A DNA stretch of 62,312 nt from CAYLHS01 sp964496205 (GTDB lineage: Bacteria > Actinomycetota > Acidimicrobiia > Spongiisociales > UBA4744), in assembly GCA_964496205.1 (NCBI GenBank), contig CAZBXV010000008.1, positions 1 through 62,312 of the forward strand, written 5' to 3'. Positions 50,664-59,535 of the stretch are shown here, in pieces. A program made the position numbers and the translations under genes. The notes under the pieces are model-generated. The model was given only the letters and a program-made list of their open reading frames with translations, did no database searches and was not told where the DNA came from. Numbering within the stretch: the stretch's first letter is position 1; each line of letters begins with the position of its first letter.

Positions 50664-51472
50664 GGCGTTTGGTGATCGCAGCCTCACTTGCCGTGAGCAG
50701 CGCCGCGGGCATCGGCCTCACCGTTGCGTATGTGTTCGACGCGGACAACTGGGTGCTGGGGGTCCTTCTCGCACTTGCCCTCGTGGGAATCGGGATTGCG
50801 ATCGTCGGTTGGTCCTTCACGCTGATCGGCGGAGACAACGTCGAGGAGCGCCACCCCTTCGAGGAAGAGGACCTCGATGAGGCGGCGCAGGTCAGGACTT
50901 CCGGAGGACCGAGCCGGCGTACGTTCATCGGGCTTCTCGGAGCCGCCGTCACATTCCTGTTGGTTGCGATCGCGGCCCCGTTCAGGTCGCTGGACCCCGG
51001 CAAAGGACCGGAGCTCTTCCACACCAAGTGGTCGAAGGGGGCGCGTCTCATCGACATCGACGGCAATCCGGTCAAGGCAGGGGATCTCGACATCGGCGGC
51101 GTGGTGACCGTGTTTCCTGAGGGGTATCCCGGCGACGGTCAATCGCAGGCGTTGCTGTTGCGCGTGGATCCTGACCAGTACGAGGATCCTGAAGGACGTA
51201 GAGGCTGGGCGCCGGAGGGGCATCTCGTCTACTCGAAGGTGTGCACCCATGCCGGCTGTCCGATCGGGCTCTACGAGGAACGCGATCAACTGCTGTTGTG
51301 CCCCTGCCACCAGTCGACCTTCGAGGTCATGGAGGAGGCCAAGCCGGTCTTTGGCCCGGCGCCCCGCCCGCTGCCGCAACTTCCGATCGAGATCGACAGC
51401 AACGGTTGGCTCATCGCTCAGAGCGACTTCCTCGAGCCGGTCGGTCCTGGATTCTGGAACAGGGATCGCTGA
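50660..51472 (+). CDS. qcrA: Rieske iron-sulfur subunit of the cytochrome bc1 complex
   Basis: The 270-aa protein has two N-terminal helices (about 5-55), a cytosolic loop and a third helix (RRTFIGLLGAAVTFLLVAIAA), as in the three-helix actinobacterial Rieske subunits. The 2Fe-2S ligands are in CTHAGC and CPCHQSTF. It accepts electrons from menaquinol and passes them to QcrC. The ATG at 50660 overlaps qcrC by 4 bp, and the stop overlaps the qcrB start by 1 bp. Confidence 0.96.
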   Translation: MRRLVIAASLAVSSAAGIGLTVAYVFDADNWVLGVLLALALVGIGIAIVGWSFTLIGGDNVEERHPFEEEDLDEAAQVRTSGGPSRRTFIGLLGAAVTFLLVAIAAPFRSLDPGKGPELFHTKWSKGARLIDIDGNPVKAGDLDIGGVVTVFPEGYPGDGQSQALLLRVDPDQYEDPEGRRGWAPEGHLVYSKVCTHAGCPIGLYEERDQLLLCPCHQSTFEVMEEAKPVFGPAPRPLPQLPIEIDSNGWLIAQSDFLEPVGPGFWNRDR

Positions 51473-52827
51473 TGGTGAAAGCACTCGTCGCGTGGATGAA
51501 CCAGCGGCTTGGCAGCAGCCGTCTCCTCAAGGCCGGGATGAAAAAGGTGTTCCCCGACCACTGGTCCTTCATGCTCGGAGAGATCGCTCTGTACTCATTC
51601 GTGGTGCTGCTCGCGACCGGCGTCTACCTCACGATGTTCTTTGTGCCCGACGCTTCGCACAAGGTGATCTACCAAGGCAGCTACTCAGCCCTTCAGGGCG
51701 TTGAGATGTCACCCGCCTATGAGTCGACGATTCGGTTGTCGTTCGACATCCGCGAGGGCCTGCTGATACGCCAGATCCACCACTGGGCGGCGCTCGTGTT
51801 CATCGCAGCGATCGTGATCCATCTGCTTCGGATCTTCTTCACCGGCGCGTTCCGCAAGCCGCGAGAGGTCAACTGGATCATCGGCGTCACCCTGTTGGTT
51901 CTGGCGATCGTCAACGGATTTGCCGGCTACTCGCTACCCGATGACCTCCTGTCGGGTACCGGTCTCCGGATCGCATACTCGATTACGCAGTCGGTGCCGA
52001 TCATCGGTCCTTGGACGGCCTCGCTCATGTTCGGTGGTCCATACCCGTCGGGTGAGATCATTCCTCGCCTGTACACCGTGCACATCCTTCTGGTGCCGGG
52101 CCTGATCATCGCCCTGGTTGGAGCACACATTGCGATCCTGGTTCGGCAGAAGCACACCCAGTTCCCCGGACCGGGCCGCACGGAGCACAACGTGGTCGGC
52201 AGCCCAATGTGGCCGAAGTTCATGGCCAAGACGATCGGTCTGTTGCTGATCGTTGCAGCGACACTGGCACTACTCGGCGGCGTGTTTCAGATCAATCCGG
52301 TGTGGTTCTACGGGCCGTACCACCCGGCCCAAGTGAGCGCGCCGGCACAGCCCGACTGGTATATGGGTTGGCTCGAAGGCGCGCTGCGCCTGTTCCCCAA
52401 CTGGGAGATTCGGCTCTTCGGATTCACGATCCCGAACGTGTTCTTCCCCGGTGCCTTGTTGCCCGGGTTGACGTTCGGAGCGTTGTACGCATGGCCGTTC
52501 ATCGAAGCGAGGTTCACCCGTGATCGCGAGATGCACAACCTGCTCGATCGCCCGTCGGATCGCCCTTGGAGGTCGGCATTCGGTGTCGGTGCCCTCACCT
52601 TCTTCGTCATCCTGTTCGTCGCCGGGAGCAATGATGTGATCGCCTCCCGTCTGGAGATCTCGCTGAATGCGCTCACCCATGCGCTGCGTGCCCTCGTGTT
52701 GACGGTTCCCTTCCTGGCGGGCGCGGTGGCGTACTGGATCGCAAGGGAACGGGGATCCGGTCCGAGGGTGAGGCCTGCACGACGCGAGTTCGTTCGTACC
52801 GAGGATGGTGGATATGAGATCCGCTAG
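51472..52827 (+). CDS. qcrB: Cytochrome b subunit of the cytochrome bc1 complex
   Basis: The 451-aa unsplit cytochrome b has heme-ligand His pairs in HHWAALVFIAAIVIHLLR and HILLVPGLIIALVGAH, the cd-loop region NGFAGYSLPDDLLSGT, and the quinol-site motif PDWY (in QPDWYMGWLEG) replacing PEWY. About nine helices are visible. The PDWY variant is normal for actinobacterial enzymes. The ATG at 51472 overlaps the qcrA stop by 1 bp, and qcrB overlaps ctaC by 14 bp. Confidence 0.97.
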   Translation: MVKALVAWMNQRLGSSRLLKAGMKKVFPDHWSFMLGEIALYSFVVLLATGVYLTMFFVPDASHKVIYQGSYSALQGVEMSPAYESTIRLSFDIREGLLIRQIHHWAALVFIAAIVIHLLRIFFTGAFRKPREVNWIIGVTLLVLAIVNGFAGYSLPDDLLSGTGLRIAYSITQSVPIIGPWTASLMFGGPYPSGEIIPRLYTVHILLVPGLIIALVGAHIAILVRQKHTQFPGPGRTEHNVVGSPMWPKFMAKTIGLLLIVAATLALLGGVFQINPVWFYGPYHPAQVSAPAQPDWYMGWLEGALRLFPNWEIRLFGFTIPNVFFPGALLPGLTFGALYAWPFIEARFTRDREMHNLLDRPSDRPWRSAFGVGALTFFVILFVAGSNDVIASRLEISLNALTHALRALVLTVPFLAGAVAYWIARERGSGPRVRPARREFVRTEDGGYEIR

Positions 52828-53548
52828 ACGGCTCCGCTGGACGCATGCCCTGGTCGCTGTCGGCTTGATGCTCCTTCTCTCCGGATGCGCCGGCGACCGC
52901 CTTGGCCCCCTCGAACCGGCGACTCAGCAGGGTGACCGGATGGGGTCGCTGTGGAACGTATTCGTGTGGGTTGCCGCGTTCGTCGGCATCCTCGTGTGGG
53001 GGTTGATCGGGTGGTCGATGCTCCGGTATCGAAAGAGGCGGGAGCAGGAGGGGCTGCCACCGCAGTTCCGCTACAACACGGCGATCGAGATCGCCTACAC
53101 GGCGATTCCGATCGTGATCGTGGCCGTCCTGTTCTTCCTGACGAAGGGCGTGATCCACGATGTCGACAGTCTCTCGCCGAATCCCGATCTGGTCGTCGAG
53201 GTCACCGGGTTCCAGTGGTCATGGCAGTTCACCTATCCGGAGCAAGGGATCGTCATAACCGGAACACCCGACGAGCAGCCGGTCATGGTCTTGCCGGTCG
53301 GCGAGACGATTCGCTTCGAGCTGACGTCACGCGACGTTATCCACTCGTTCTTCCTTCCCGACTTCCTCGAGAAACGTGACGTGTTCCCGGGCATGGTGGA
53401 GAAGGTGGATGTGGTGGTCAACGAGGAGGGGACCTACCAGGGCAGGTGTGCAGAGTTCTGCGGCACGTTCCATGACCGCATGCTGTTCCAGGTCAGAGCG
53501 GTGTCACCCGAGGAGTTCGACGCGTGGGTTCAGGAGGAGACGAAGTGA
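52814..53548 (+). CDS. ctaC: Cytochrome c oxidase subunit II
   Basis: The 244-aa protein has a lipoprotein-type signal (lipobox LLLLSGC, Cys near 26), two membrane helices, then the cupredoxin domain with the aromatic patch FQWSWQFTYPE and CuA ligands DVIHSFF, GRCAEFCGTFHDRM. It takes electrons from QcrC. The ATG at 52814 was chosen, while an in-frame ATG at 52805 is possible. Its stop overlaps the GTG of ctaD (GTGA). Confidence 0.96.
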   Translation: MRSARRLRWTHALVAVGLMLLLSGCAGDRLGPLEPATQQGDRMGSLWNVFVWVAAFVGILVWGLIGWSMLRYRKRREQEGLPPQFRYNTAIEIAYTAIPIVIVAVLFFLTKGVIHDVDSLSPNPDLVVEVTGFQWSWQFTYPEQGIVITGTPDEQPVMVLPVGETIRFELTSRDVIHSFFLPDFLEKRDVFPGMVEKVDVVVNEEGTYQGRCAEFCGTFHDRMLFQVRAVSPEEFDAWVQEETK

Positions 53549-55158
53549 ACGGCTCACCTACAGCGGCAATCGAGCAGCATGGCCTGATGGGCTGGTTCAC
53601 CATGACCGATCACAAGAAGATCGGCCTGTCCTACATCGCCACGGCAATCATCTTCTTCGTCATCGCAGGTGTGATGGCGCTGATCATCCGCAGCGAGCTG
53701 GCAGCGCCCGGACTCCAGTTCGTCAGCGAGCAGACGTACAACGAGTTGTTCACCATGCACGGCACGATCATGATGTTCGTGTTCGCGACAGCGGTCCCGT
53801 TCGGACTCGCCAACTACCTGGTACCCCTTCAGATCGGGGCGCCGGACATGGCGTTTCCGAGGTTGAATGCCTACTCGTACTGGGTGTATCTCGGTGGGTC
53901 ACTCACGCTGCTCGCAGGGTTCTTGAGTGCAGGGGGAGCCGCGGCGTTCGGCTGGACGGCATATGCGCCCCTTTCCGATGTGATCTACTCGCCGGGTCCA
54001 GGGAGTGAACTCTGGATCGTCGGTGTGGCGCTGACCGGCATCGGAACGATCGGAACAGCAGCGAATCTCGTCGCGACGGTCCTGACGATGCGGGCCAAGG
54101 GGATGACGATGTTCCGGCTTCCCATCTTCACCTGGAACATGACGGTCACGGCGATCCTTGCACTCATCGCCTTCCCGGTCATCACCGCCGGGCTCGCTCT
54201 TCTCCTGGCGGAGAGGGTGCTCGGCGTGCACATCTTCAACCCCGCGTTCGGGGGGTCGGCGATTCTGTGGCAGCACGTGTTCTGGTTTTTCGGGCATCCC
54301 GAGGTGTACATCATCGCCTTGCCGTTTTTCGGAGTCGTCACCGAGATAATCCCGGTCTTCTCCCGGAAGCCACTGTTCGGGTATGTCGGATTTGTGTTCG
54401 CCACCTTGGCGATCGCCGCGCTTGCGCTCGGCGTGTGGGCGCACCACATGTTCGCCACGGGTCTCGTGTTCTTGGATTTCTTCTCCGCGGCGACGTTCCT
54501 GATCGCTGTGCCCACCGGGGTCAAGTTCTTCAACTGGATCGGCACGATGTGGAGGGGACACCTGTCGTTCGAGTCACCGATGCTGTTTTCGATGGGTTTT
54601 CTCGTGACGTTCCTCTTCGGAGGACTGACAGGCGTGATGCTCGCCTCGCCTCCGATCGACTTCAACGTGACCGACACCTACTTCGTCGTTGGACACATGC
54701 ACTACGTGCTGTTCGCGACCGCCGCTCTGGCACTGTTCGCCGGCGTGTACTTCTGGTTTCCGAAGATGACCGGGAAGATGATGTCGGAGCGCTGGGCGAA
54801 GTCCCATTTCTGGCTGATGTTCATCGGCTTCAACCTGACATTCCTGCCCCAGCACCTCCTCGGCCTGCGAGGGATGCCTCGCAGGATCGCGGACTACCTG
54901 GCCTCGGACGGGTGGACGTTCCTCAACGACCTGTCGACGATCGGGGCGTTCCTCATCGCCCTGTCGGTGGCGATCTTCCTGGTCAACGTGTACCTCTCGC
55001 TGCGGCGGGGTGAGCCTGCCGGCGACGATCCATGGGGCGGCTACTCGTTGGAGTGGGCGACCACTTCACCACCGCCGGTCGAGAACTTCAGGTCTCTGCC
55101 TCCGATTCGGTCTGAACGACCCGTATTCGACATGCATCATCCCGAGGTGGACTCATGA
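53545..55158 (+). CDS. ctaD: Cytochrome c oxidase subunit I
   Basis: The 537-aa catalytic subunit starts at GTG 53545 behind GGAGGAG. It shows the low-spin heme ligand region FTMHGTIMMFVFA, the CuB His-Tyr site WFFGHPEVYI, HHMFATG, and VGHMHYVLF with the second heme a and a3 His ligands. The Glu of the D-pathway lies in HPEVYI-adjacent sequence in most A1 enzymes; here the XGHPEV segment is intact. Twelve helices are visible. It reduces O2 and pumps protons. It overlaps ctaC and ctaF by 4 bp each. Confidence 0.97.
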   Translation: MNGSPTAAIEQHGLMGWFTMTDHKKIGLSYIATAIIFFVIAGVMALIIRSELAAPGLQFVSEQTYNELFTMHGTIMMFVFATAVPFGLANYLVPLQIGAPDMAFPRLNAYSYWVYLGGSLTLLAGFLSAGGAAAFGWTAYAPLSDVIYSPGPGSELWIVGVALTGIGTIGTAANLVATVLTMRAKGMTMFRLPIFTWNMTVTAILALIAFPVITAGLALLLAERVLGVHIFNPAFGGSAILWQHVFWFFGHPEVYIIALPFFGVVTEIIPVFSRKPLFGYVGFVFATLAIAALALGVWAHHMFATGLVFLDFFSAATFLIAVPTGVKFFNWIGTMWRGHLSFESPMLFSMGFLVTFLFGGLTGVMLASPPIDFNVTDTYFVVGHMHYVLFATAALALFAGVYFWFPKMTGKMMSERWAKSHFWLMFIGFNLTFLPQHLLGLRGMPRRIADYLASDGWTFLNDLSTIGAFLIALSVAIFLVNVYLSLRRGEPAGDDPWGGYSLEWATTSPPPVENFRSLPPIRSERPVFDMHHPEVDS

Positions 55159-55580
55159 GATTCCAGGCGAAGGTGTTGCTGGGGCAGGCGATCGTCTTCA
55201 GCGTCGCCGCGGTCATCTACATCGTTGGCAGGGGTTCGCTCGCCGGGTTCGTGATGCTTGCTACCGCTGTGCTGTTCGGGCTGTGGCTTTCCGTGTTCCT
55301 CTACCGGCACCGCAACGACGATGCATCCGAAGATGAGGGGTCGTCGATGGTCGTGGGGACCTTCCCGGTGGGTACGACAAAAGCGCCGCTGCTCGCCGCC
55401 GCCACAGTTCTGCTCGGCAACGGGCTGGTCGTCGGGTGGTGGATGGTTGCCGTCTCGGGGGTGATCTTCTTGATCGTCGCCGGCCTCTACTTCTTCGAGT
55501 ACACGACCAAGCGAGCGGTGGACACGCACCCGAAGCACGGAGTACCCCACTCGCTGAGTGAACTCCGCGAGAAGGACTAG
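55155..55580 (+). CDS. ctaF: Cytochrome c oxidase subunit IV (actinobacterial CtaF type)
   Basis: The 141-aa protein has four hydrophobic segments (about 8-48 as a pair, 78-115 as a pair) and ends with a charged tail. Position and size match the small CtaF subunit found only in Actinomycetota oxidases. It overlaps ctaD by 4 bp and ends convergently 4 bp into the hydrolase gene. Sequence similarity in this subunit family is weak, so the call depends on context. Confidence 0.82.
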   Translation: MRFQAKVLLGQAIVFSVAAVIYIVGRGSLAGFVMLATAVLFGLWLSVFLYRHRNDDASEDEGSSMVVGTFPVGTTKAPLLAAATVLLGNGLVVGWWMVAVSGVIFLIVAGLYFFEYTTKRAVDTHPKHGVPHSLSELREKD

Positions 55581-56371
55581 GTCTCCTCGACCCACCTTCG
55601 GAGTGTGTCCAGGAACGGTTCCCTGCCCCAGCGTTCGAGCCAGGGCTCGTGACCACACTGGGGAATCTCGACGTATTCGATCTGACGGATGAACTCACGG
55701 AGCGTCTCGTGGGTCGATCGACCCGGGTGAGGGTCGGTGTCGCCGTGCAGCATCAGCACCGGGCAGGTGATTGCCGAGAACGCGGCTGGTTCGATGCCTT
55801 CATCCTGGAGACGGAGCACATCGCTCCAGGTTTCGCGGTGGCCGGCCGCGTCGATGCCGGTGTAGTTGGGTTCTTCGACGAGGTCGAATGCCTGGGCATA
55901 CCCGTCGAGAGCACCGATCTGGGCGAGCACGGCGTCGGGTTGGTCGGTATCGGTGAGCTGACGCTTGAGTTGGGCCTTGCGCTCCTGACCCACAGGGCCA
56001 AGCCGATCGTTCATGGTGCGGTGGTAGACGTCACGACTCACCCGGTCGTAGGTGCCGCAGCCGACGAGGACGAGCGATCGGGCCTTGTCGGGATGTGCGG
56101 CCGCGAAGGACAGTGCGAGCATGGCTCCCCACGACGACCCGATGAGGGTGGTGGGCTCAGGGAGCACCGCGGCGAGGTCGGCGACGTGCTGGGCAACGGT
56201 GAGAGGAATGTCTCCTGAGCGACGCTGGAGCGGTTCGAGCACTCGGGAGAACGAGGACAGGTCGCGAGCAAGCTGGGCCACGGATCCTGGGGCTCCAGGG
56301 CCGCCATGGAGCACGGCGACGAGCGGGCCGGTGTCACCGTAGGTTCGAACCGTGATGGGGGAGGGAGCCAT
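55577..56371 (-). CDS. Alpha/beta hydrolase (proline iminopeptidase-like)
   Basis: The 264-aa protein has the oxyanion segment LHGGPGAPGS, the nucleophile elbow GSSWGAM, an Asp in LHGDTDPHPG and a His in PQCGHEPW, so the Ser-Asp-His triad is complete. The HGGPG motif is typical of the prolyl aminopeptidase and related group. The cap domain is short. No substrate is evident. It is convergent with the respiratory operon, overlapping ctaF by 4 bp. Confidence 0.88.
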   Translation of the reverse strand: MAPSPITVRTYGDTGPLVAVLHGGPGAPGSVAQLARDLSSFSRVLEPLQRRSGDIPLTVAQHVADLAAVLPEPTTLIGSSWGAMLALSFAAAHPDKARSLVLVGCGTYDRVSRDVYHRTMNDRLGPVGQERKAQLKRQLTDTDQPDAVLAQIGALDGYAQAFDLVEEPNYTGIDAAGHRETWSDVLRLQDEGIEPAAFSAITCPVLMLHGDTDPHPGRSTHETLREFIRQIEYVEIPQCGHEPWLERWGREPFLDTLRRWVEET

Positions 56372-56418
56372 TCGGCTTGCACACTACAGGTTGCGCCGAT
56401 CAGCGCGGCACGCTGTCG

Positions 56419-56424
56419 TAGCAT
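56419..56424 (+). promoter_or_regulatory. -10 box TAGCAT, leaderless start of methyltransferase
   Basis: TAGCAT lies 6 nt before the ATG at 56431. Confidence 0.5.
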
Positions 56425-56430
56425 GCGGTG

Positions 56431-57057
56431 ATGGACGGCGCCGCGCGAATCGTCAGGACTGGGTACGACCGGCTCGCGCACCGCTACGACGACTTCGCCG
56501 AGACTGTGATCCCGGAGCTGAGGACCCGGTTTCTCGACATGCTCGAGGGCCAGGTCGAGTCTGGGACACGTGTGCTGGAGCTGGGCAGCGGCACCGGCCG
56601 GCCCGTGGCCGAGCGCCTCACACGACGGTACGACTACCTCGGTGTGGATCTCTCGCCCGAAATGGTTGCGGTGGCCTCGACGAACGTGCTGGATGCCCGC
56701 TTCATCGCCGCGGACATGCGAGATCTGGATTTCCCGGCGGAGTCATTCGAAGCCGTGGTCGCGTTCTACTCCATCATTCACGTTCCCCGATCGGCGCACG
56801 CATCCTTGTTTGCCTCGATACACAGATGGCTTCGACCGGGAGGTCTGTTCGTGGCGTGCCTTACCGAGGGGGACCTGGAAGCCGGCACGGAGGACGATTG
56901 GCTCGGAGCAGGCCCGATGTTCTGGAGTGGCTACGACGCAGCCACCAATCGCCGGCTGCTTACGGATGCCGGATTCACACTCGTTGATGCGGGTGTGATT
57001 GACCAGATGGAGGGCGACGATCCAGTGGCCTTCTTCTGGGTGGTCGCGGAGAAGTGA
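56431..57057 (+). CDS. Class I SAM-dependent methyltransferase
   Basis: The 208-aa protein begins YDRLAHRYDDFAE, then has motif I VLELGSGTGRPVAERL, motif II YLGVDLSPEMV, motif III AADMRDLDFPAESFEAVVAFYSI, and WLRPGGLFVACL. The Rossmann core is complete, and the substrate is unknown. The ATG at 56431 is favoured over a GTG 3 bp earlier by the TAGCAT box. A repeat A unit begins 11 bp after the stop. Confidence 0.9.
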   Translation: MDGAARIVRTGYDRLAHRYDDFAETVIPELRTRFLDMLEGQVESGTRVLELGSGTGRPVAERLTRRYDYLGVDLSPEMVAVASTNVLDARFIAADMRDLDFPAESFEAVVAFYSIIHVPRSAHASLFASIHRWLRPGGLFVACLTEGDLEAGTEDDWLGAGPMFWSGYDAATNRRLLTDAGFTLVDAGVIDQMEGDDPVAFFWVVAEK

Positions 57058-57067
57058 CAACAGCCCG

Positions 57068-57114
57068 TTCTTGTCACGATCACCGTCGCTGAGCGTCGTT
57101 CAGGTTGACAAGAA
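57068..57114 (+). repeat. Palindromic repeat A, single copy
   Basis: A 47-bp unit starting TTCTTGTCAC and ending TTGACAAGAA, sited between the convergent methyltransferase and glycosidase-like genes. Same length and arms as the copies 35 kb away. Confidence 0.85.
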
Positions 57115-57127
57115 CGGATAGAGGGGG

Positions 57128-59380
57128 TCAAGGCTCGACCGTCGACCAGACCTCGTTGGACAGCACGTCGATACCGGCCTTCTCCCGTTCGTGCCACTGG
57201 ACGCTCTGCCACGATTCCCAGGCGTAGCCGTTGGTCGCGAGAAGGGTTCCCTGGTAGACGATGCCGATTCCGAGTCGGGGTACTCCTTCGGTGGCCATCC
57301 GGCCGTCGGAAAGGACCCGATAGGCCTGGAGCGAAGAAGGATCCGAGAACCCGACTGCCGTGTAGGGAAGCCGGAGTTCGACGACGTGGCCTTCGGCAGA
57401 CCAGGAAACCCGAGAGTCGAACGCCGGATCGTTCGGATCGGTCGTGCCGAACAGGAGATCACCGGCGTCGAACCAGATGGCGGGATGGAACTCGTCCGTG
57501 GTTGGGACTTCGATCGGCCGTCGCACGATGAGACGTTCCAAATCCCACACGCCGCTCTCAGGGAGAACCGCTTCGAACGCAACAGGGAAGTACTCGTTGA
57601 CAAGTCCGTATCGGATGGCAAACAGGTCATTGGAGGCACGCATGTCGACGCGGGCCGTGGAACCGGGCCCAATGGTGACTGCGTAGTCGGCCTCGGGATC
57701 CAGGTCGGTACCAGCGAGTGCCACGTTTCCGCCTGAGATGACGTCGAAACCAATGAGGACCTGCCCTTGTTCCCACACCTGCTCATCATCGAACCAAAGC
57801 CGTAGATACAGGTACGCCTCATCCTTGACGGCGCGCACCTCTCTGAGGCCGGACGTGTTCTCGTAGATGACCTGGGAGCCGTTGCTCAGCCACTCGTCGT
57901 CGAGACCATCGATGACGGCGATGGGAACCACACCCGGCTCGGCGGCGAGCAGTCCGAAGTGTGATTCGTTCGTCCAGGCGTTCTGCCACATCTGGCGACG
58001 ATCTGCCGGTATCTCGTACTCCATCGTGTTCCACGTGGCTTTGAACCACTCGTCGATCCACTCGAACACGAACCCACCTGCGAGGTCGAGGTCTTCGATT
58101 GTTGCGAGGAGCTGTGCGTCGATGTCCATCTCATCTTGCTCGCTGTGGTCGCCCTGGCCCCGGCCGAGAGGCTCGTAGCGGGCAAGAGCCGCGCTCGATG
58201 GGACGCCGAACTCGGTGACGAGCAGCGGCATTTCTGCATGGTGATCTCTGAGGGCAGTGAGATAGCCGGCGTAGGGGTCGGTCCGCCCGTCGTATTGGAA
58301 GTCTGCGAGGCCAGGTTCGAGCTGAAGGAAGTCGGGGTAGTAAGGGTACAGGTGGTAGCTGGCGAAAGTCCCACCTGGCCAGGCCTCCGTGGCGATCACG
58401 TGGTTTGCGTCGACTCCGGCGAGGCGGAACCAGTTGTCGGGTTCTTCGGGATGATCGAGCGGGTCTGTGGTCGGCCAGTTCGTGAACGCGATCGGCAGGG
58501 TACGGCCCCGGTCGGCCTCTTCGGCCGCCACGTGGTTGAGCATCTCGGCAAGCCAGATCTCCGATGGCGACGCGTCCGGAGTGCTGGAGAAGTAGGTGCC
58601 TTCGAAAGGTGCTTGGTCTGGGTGCAGACGATCGGACGTGGAGATGATATCGGGATCCCACTCGACTCCGATGAGCCATCCGACGAGCCATTGACTGACG
58701 TCGGTGGTGTAGACGCCTGAGGCATGGCCAGGCCTGTCCGCGAGTTCGGCGTCGCCGTGGACGACGTCTACGGCGTCTGTCAGCTCGACCAGAAAGGCGT
58801 TCCAGACGTCGAACAGGTCCAGCGTTTCGTAGACGGCTTCCTCGGGGATCCACGTGCCTTGCATCAGGTAGAGAGGTGCGTCGGGGTGGGCGGAGTCGTA
58901 TCTCTCCAGCTCCTCGTAGAACACAGGTGGCAGGATCGTGTAGACGCGCACCACTCGGAACCCGAGGTCAGCCATCATCGGGAACCAACGCCGATACTCG
59001 AATGCGGAGACGGCGAGTTCACCGGGTGAGTGACCTGGCACCGTCGTTCCGAGGTCCACACCGGGAAGGAAGTCTCGTTCGCCACCTTCCGTTTGGAGAA
59101 CGAACCGATCGCCGTCCGTGTAGGCGAGTCGTGTGAAGCCGTCTACTTCGTCGGGGGTCGGGGCCCACTGGAGGTCCGGGCGTGATTGTGTCGCGGTGGT
59201 CGTGGTCGGGACGGTCGAGGTCGCGATTGTCGATACGGTGATCGTCGACGAGGCAGTCGACTCGTGGTGGGTGGATGGGGGTGCAGCCGAAGTGGCACAC
59301 CCTGCCGCACTCAGCGACGCAAGCAAGGCCACCGCGACGGCGCGAATGCCGTTCGTTCGAAGGAAGGTTCCCCCATGCAC
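57128..59380 (-). CDS. Glycoside-hydrolase-like lipoprotein with C-terminal CBM9/DOMON-like domain
   Basis: The 750-aa precursor starts at GTG 59380 and has a lipobox (SLSAAGC) and a Thr-rich linker (about 30-65). A TIM-barrel-like region follows, with FRVVRVYTILPP, GWLIGVEWDPD, VIATEAWPGGTFASYHLYPYY-type strands, a candidate nucleophile Glu in LLVTEFGVPSS and FEWIDEWFK, as in clan GH-A enzymes. The C-terminal third (from about 480, IDGLDDEW, AYLYLRLWFDD) resembles CBM9/DOMON sugar-binding folds. No exact family can be assigned by eye. It would act at the cell surface on a polysaccharide or glycoconjugate. A flanking repeat A unit lies after the stop. Confidence 0.65.
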   Translation of the reverse strand: MHGGTFLRTNGIRAVAVALLASLSAAGCATSAAPPSTHHESTASSTITVSTIATSTVPTTTTATQSRPDLQWAPTPDEVDGFTRLAYTDGDRFVLQTEGGERDFLPGVDLGTTVPGHSPGELAVSAFEYRRWFPMMADLGFRVVRVYTILPPVFYEELERYDSAHPDAPLYLMQGTWIPEEAVYETLDLFDVWNAFLVELTDAVDVVHGDAELADRPGHASGVYTTDVSQWLVGWLIGVEWDPDIISTSDRLHPDQAPFEGTYFSSTPDASPSEIWLAEMLNHVAAEEADRGRTLPIAFTNWPTTDPLDHPEEPDNWFRLAGVDANHVIATEAWPGGTFASYHLYPYYPDFLQLEPGLADFQYDGRTDPYAGYLTALRDHHAEMPLLVTEFGVPSSAALARYEPLGRGQGDHSEQDEMDIDAQLLATIEDLDLAGGFVFEWIDEWFKATWNTMEYEIPADRRQMWQNAWTNESHFGLLAAEPGVVPIAVIDGLDDEWLSNGSQVIYENTSGLREVRAVKDEAYLYLRLWFDDEQVWEQGQVLIGFDVISGGNVALAGTDLDPEADYAVTIGPGSTARVDMRASNDLFAIRYGLVNEYFPVAFEAVLPESGVWDLERLIVRRPIEVPTTDEFHPAIWFDAGDLLFGTTDPNDPAFDSRVSWSAEGHVVELRLPYTAVGFSDPSSLQAYRVLSDGRMATEGVPRLGIGIVYQGTLLATNGYAWESWQSVQWHEREKAGIDVLSNEVWSTVEP

Positions 59381-59535
59381 CTTTCAATCATCGGCCGACT
59401 CCGCGCTGGACTTGAAGGGTGGAGCCATTGGAACCCTTCTGGACAGCACTCACGCCGAGCGTCGCAAAGCGAGTGACCAACAGAGGGATCGACGGCAACG
59501 AAATCCCCATGCAAGGGGTGCGCGGACGTTTCGAT

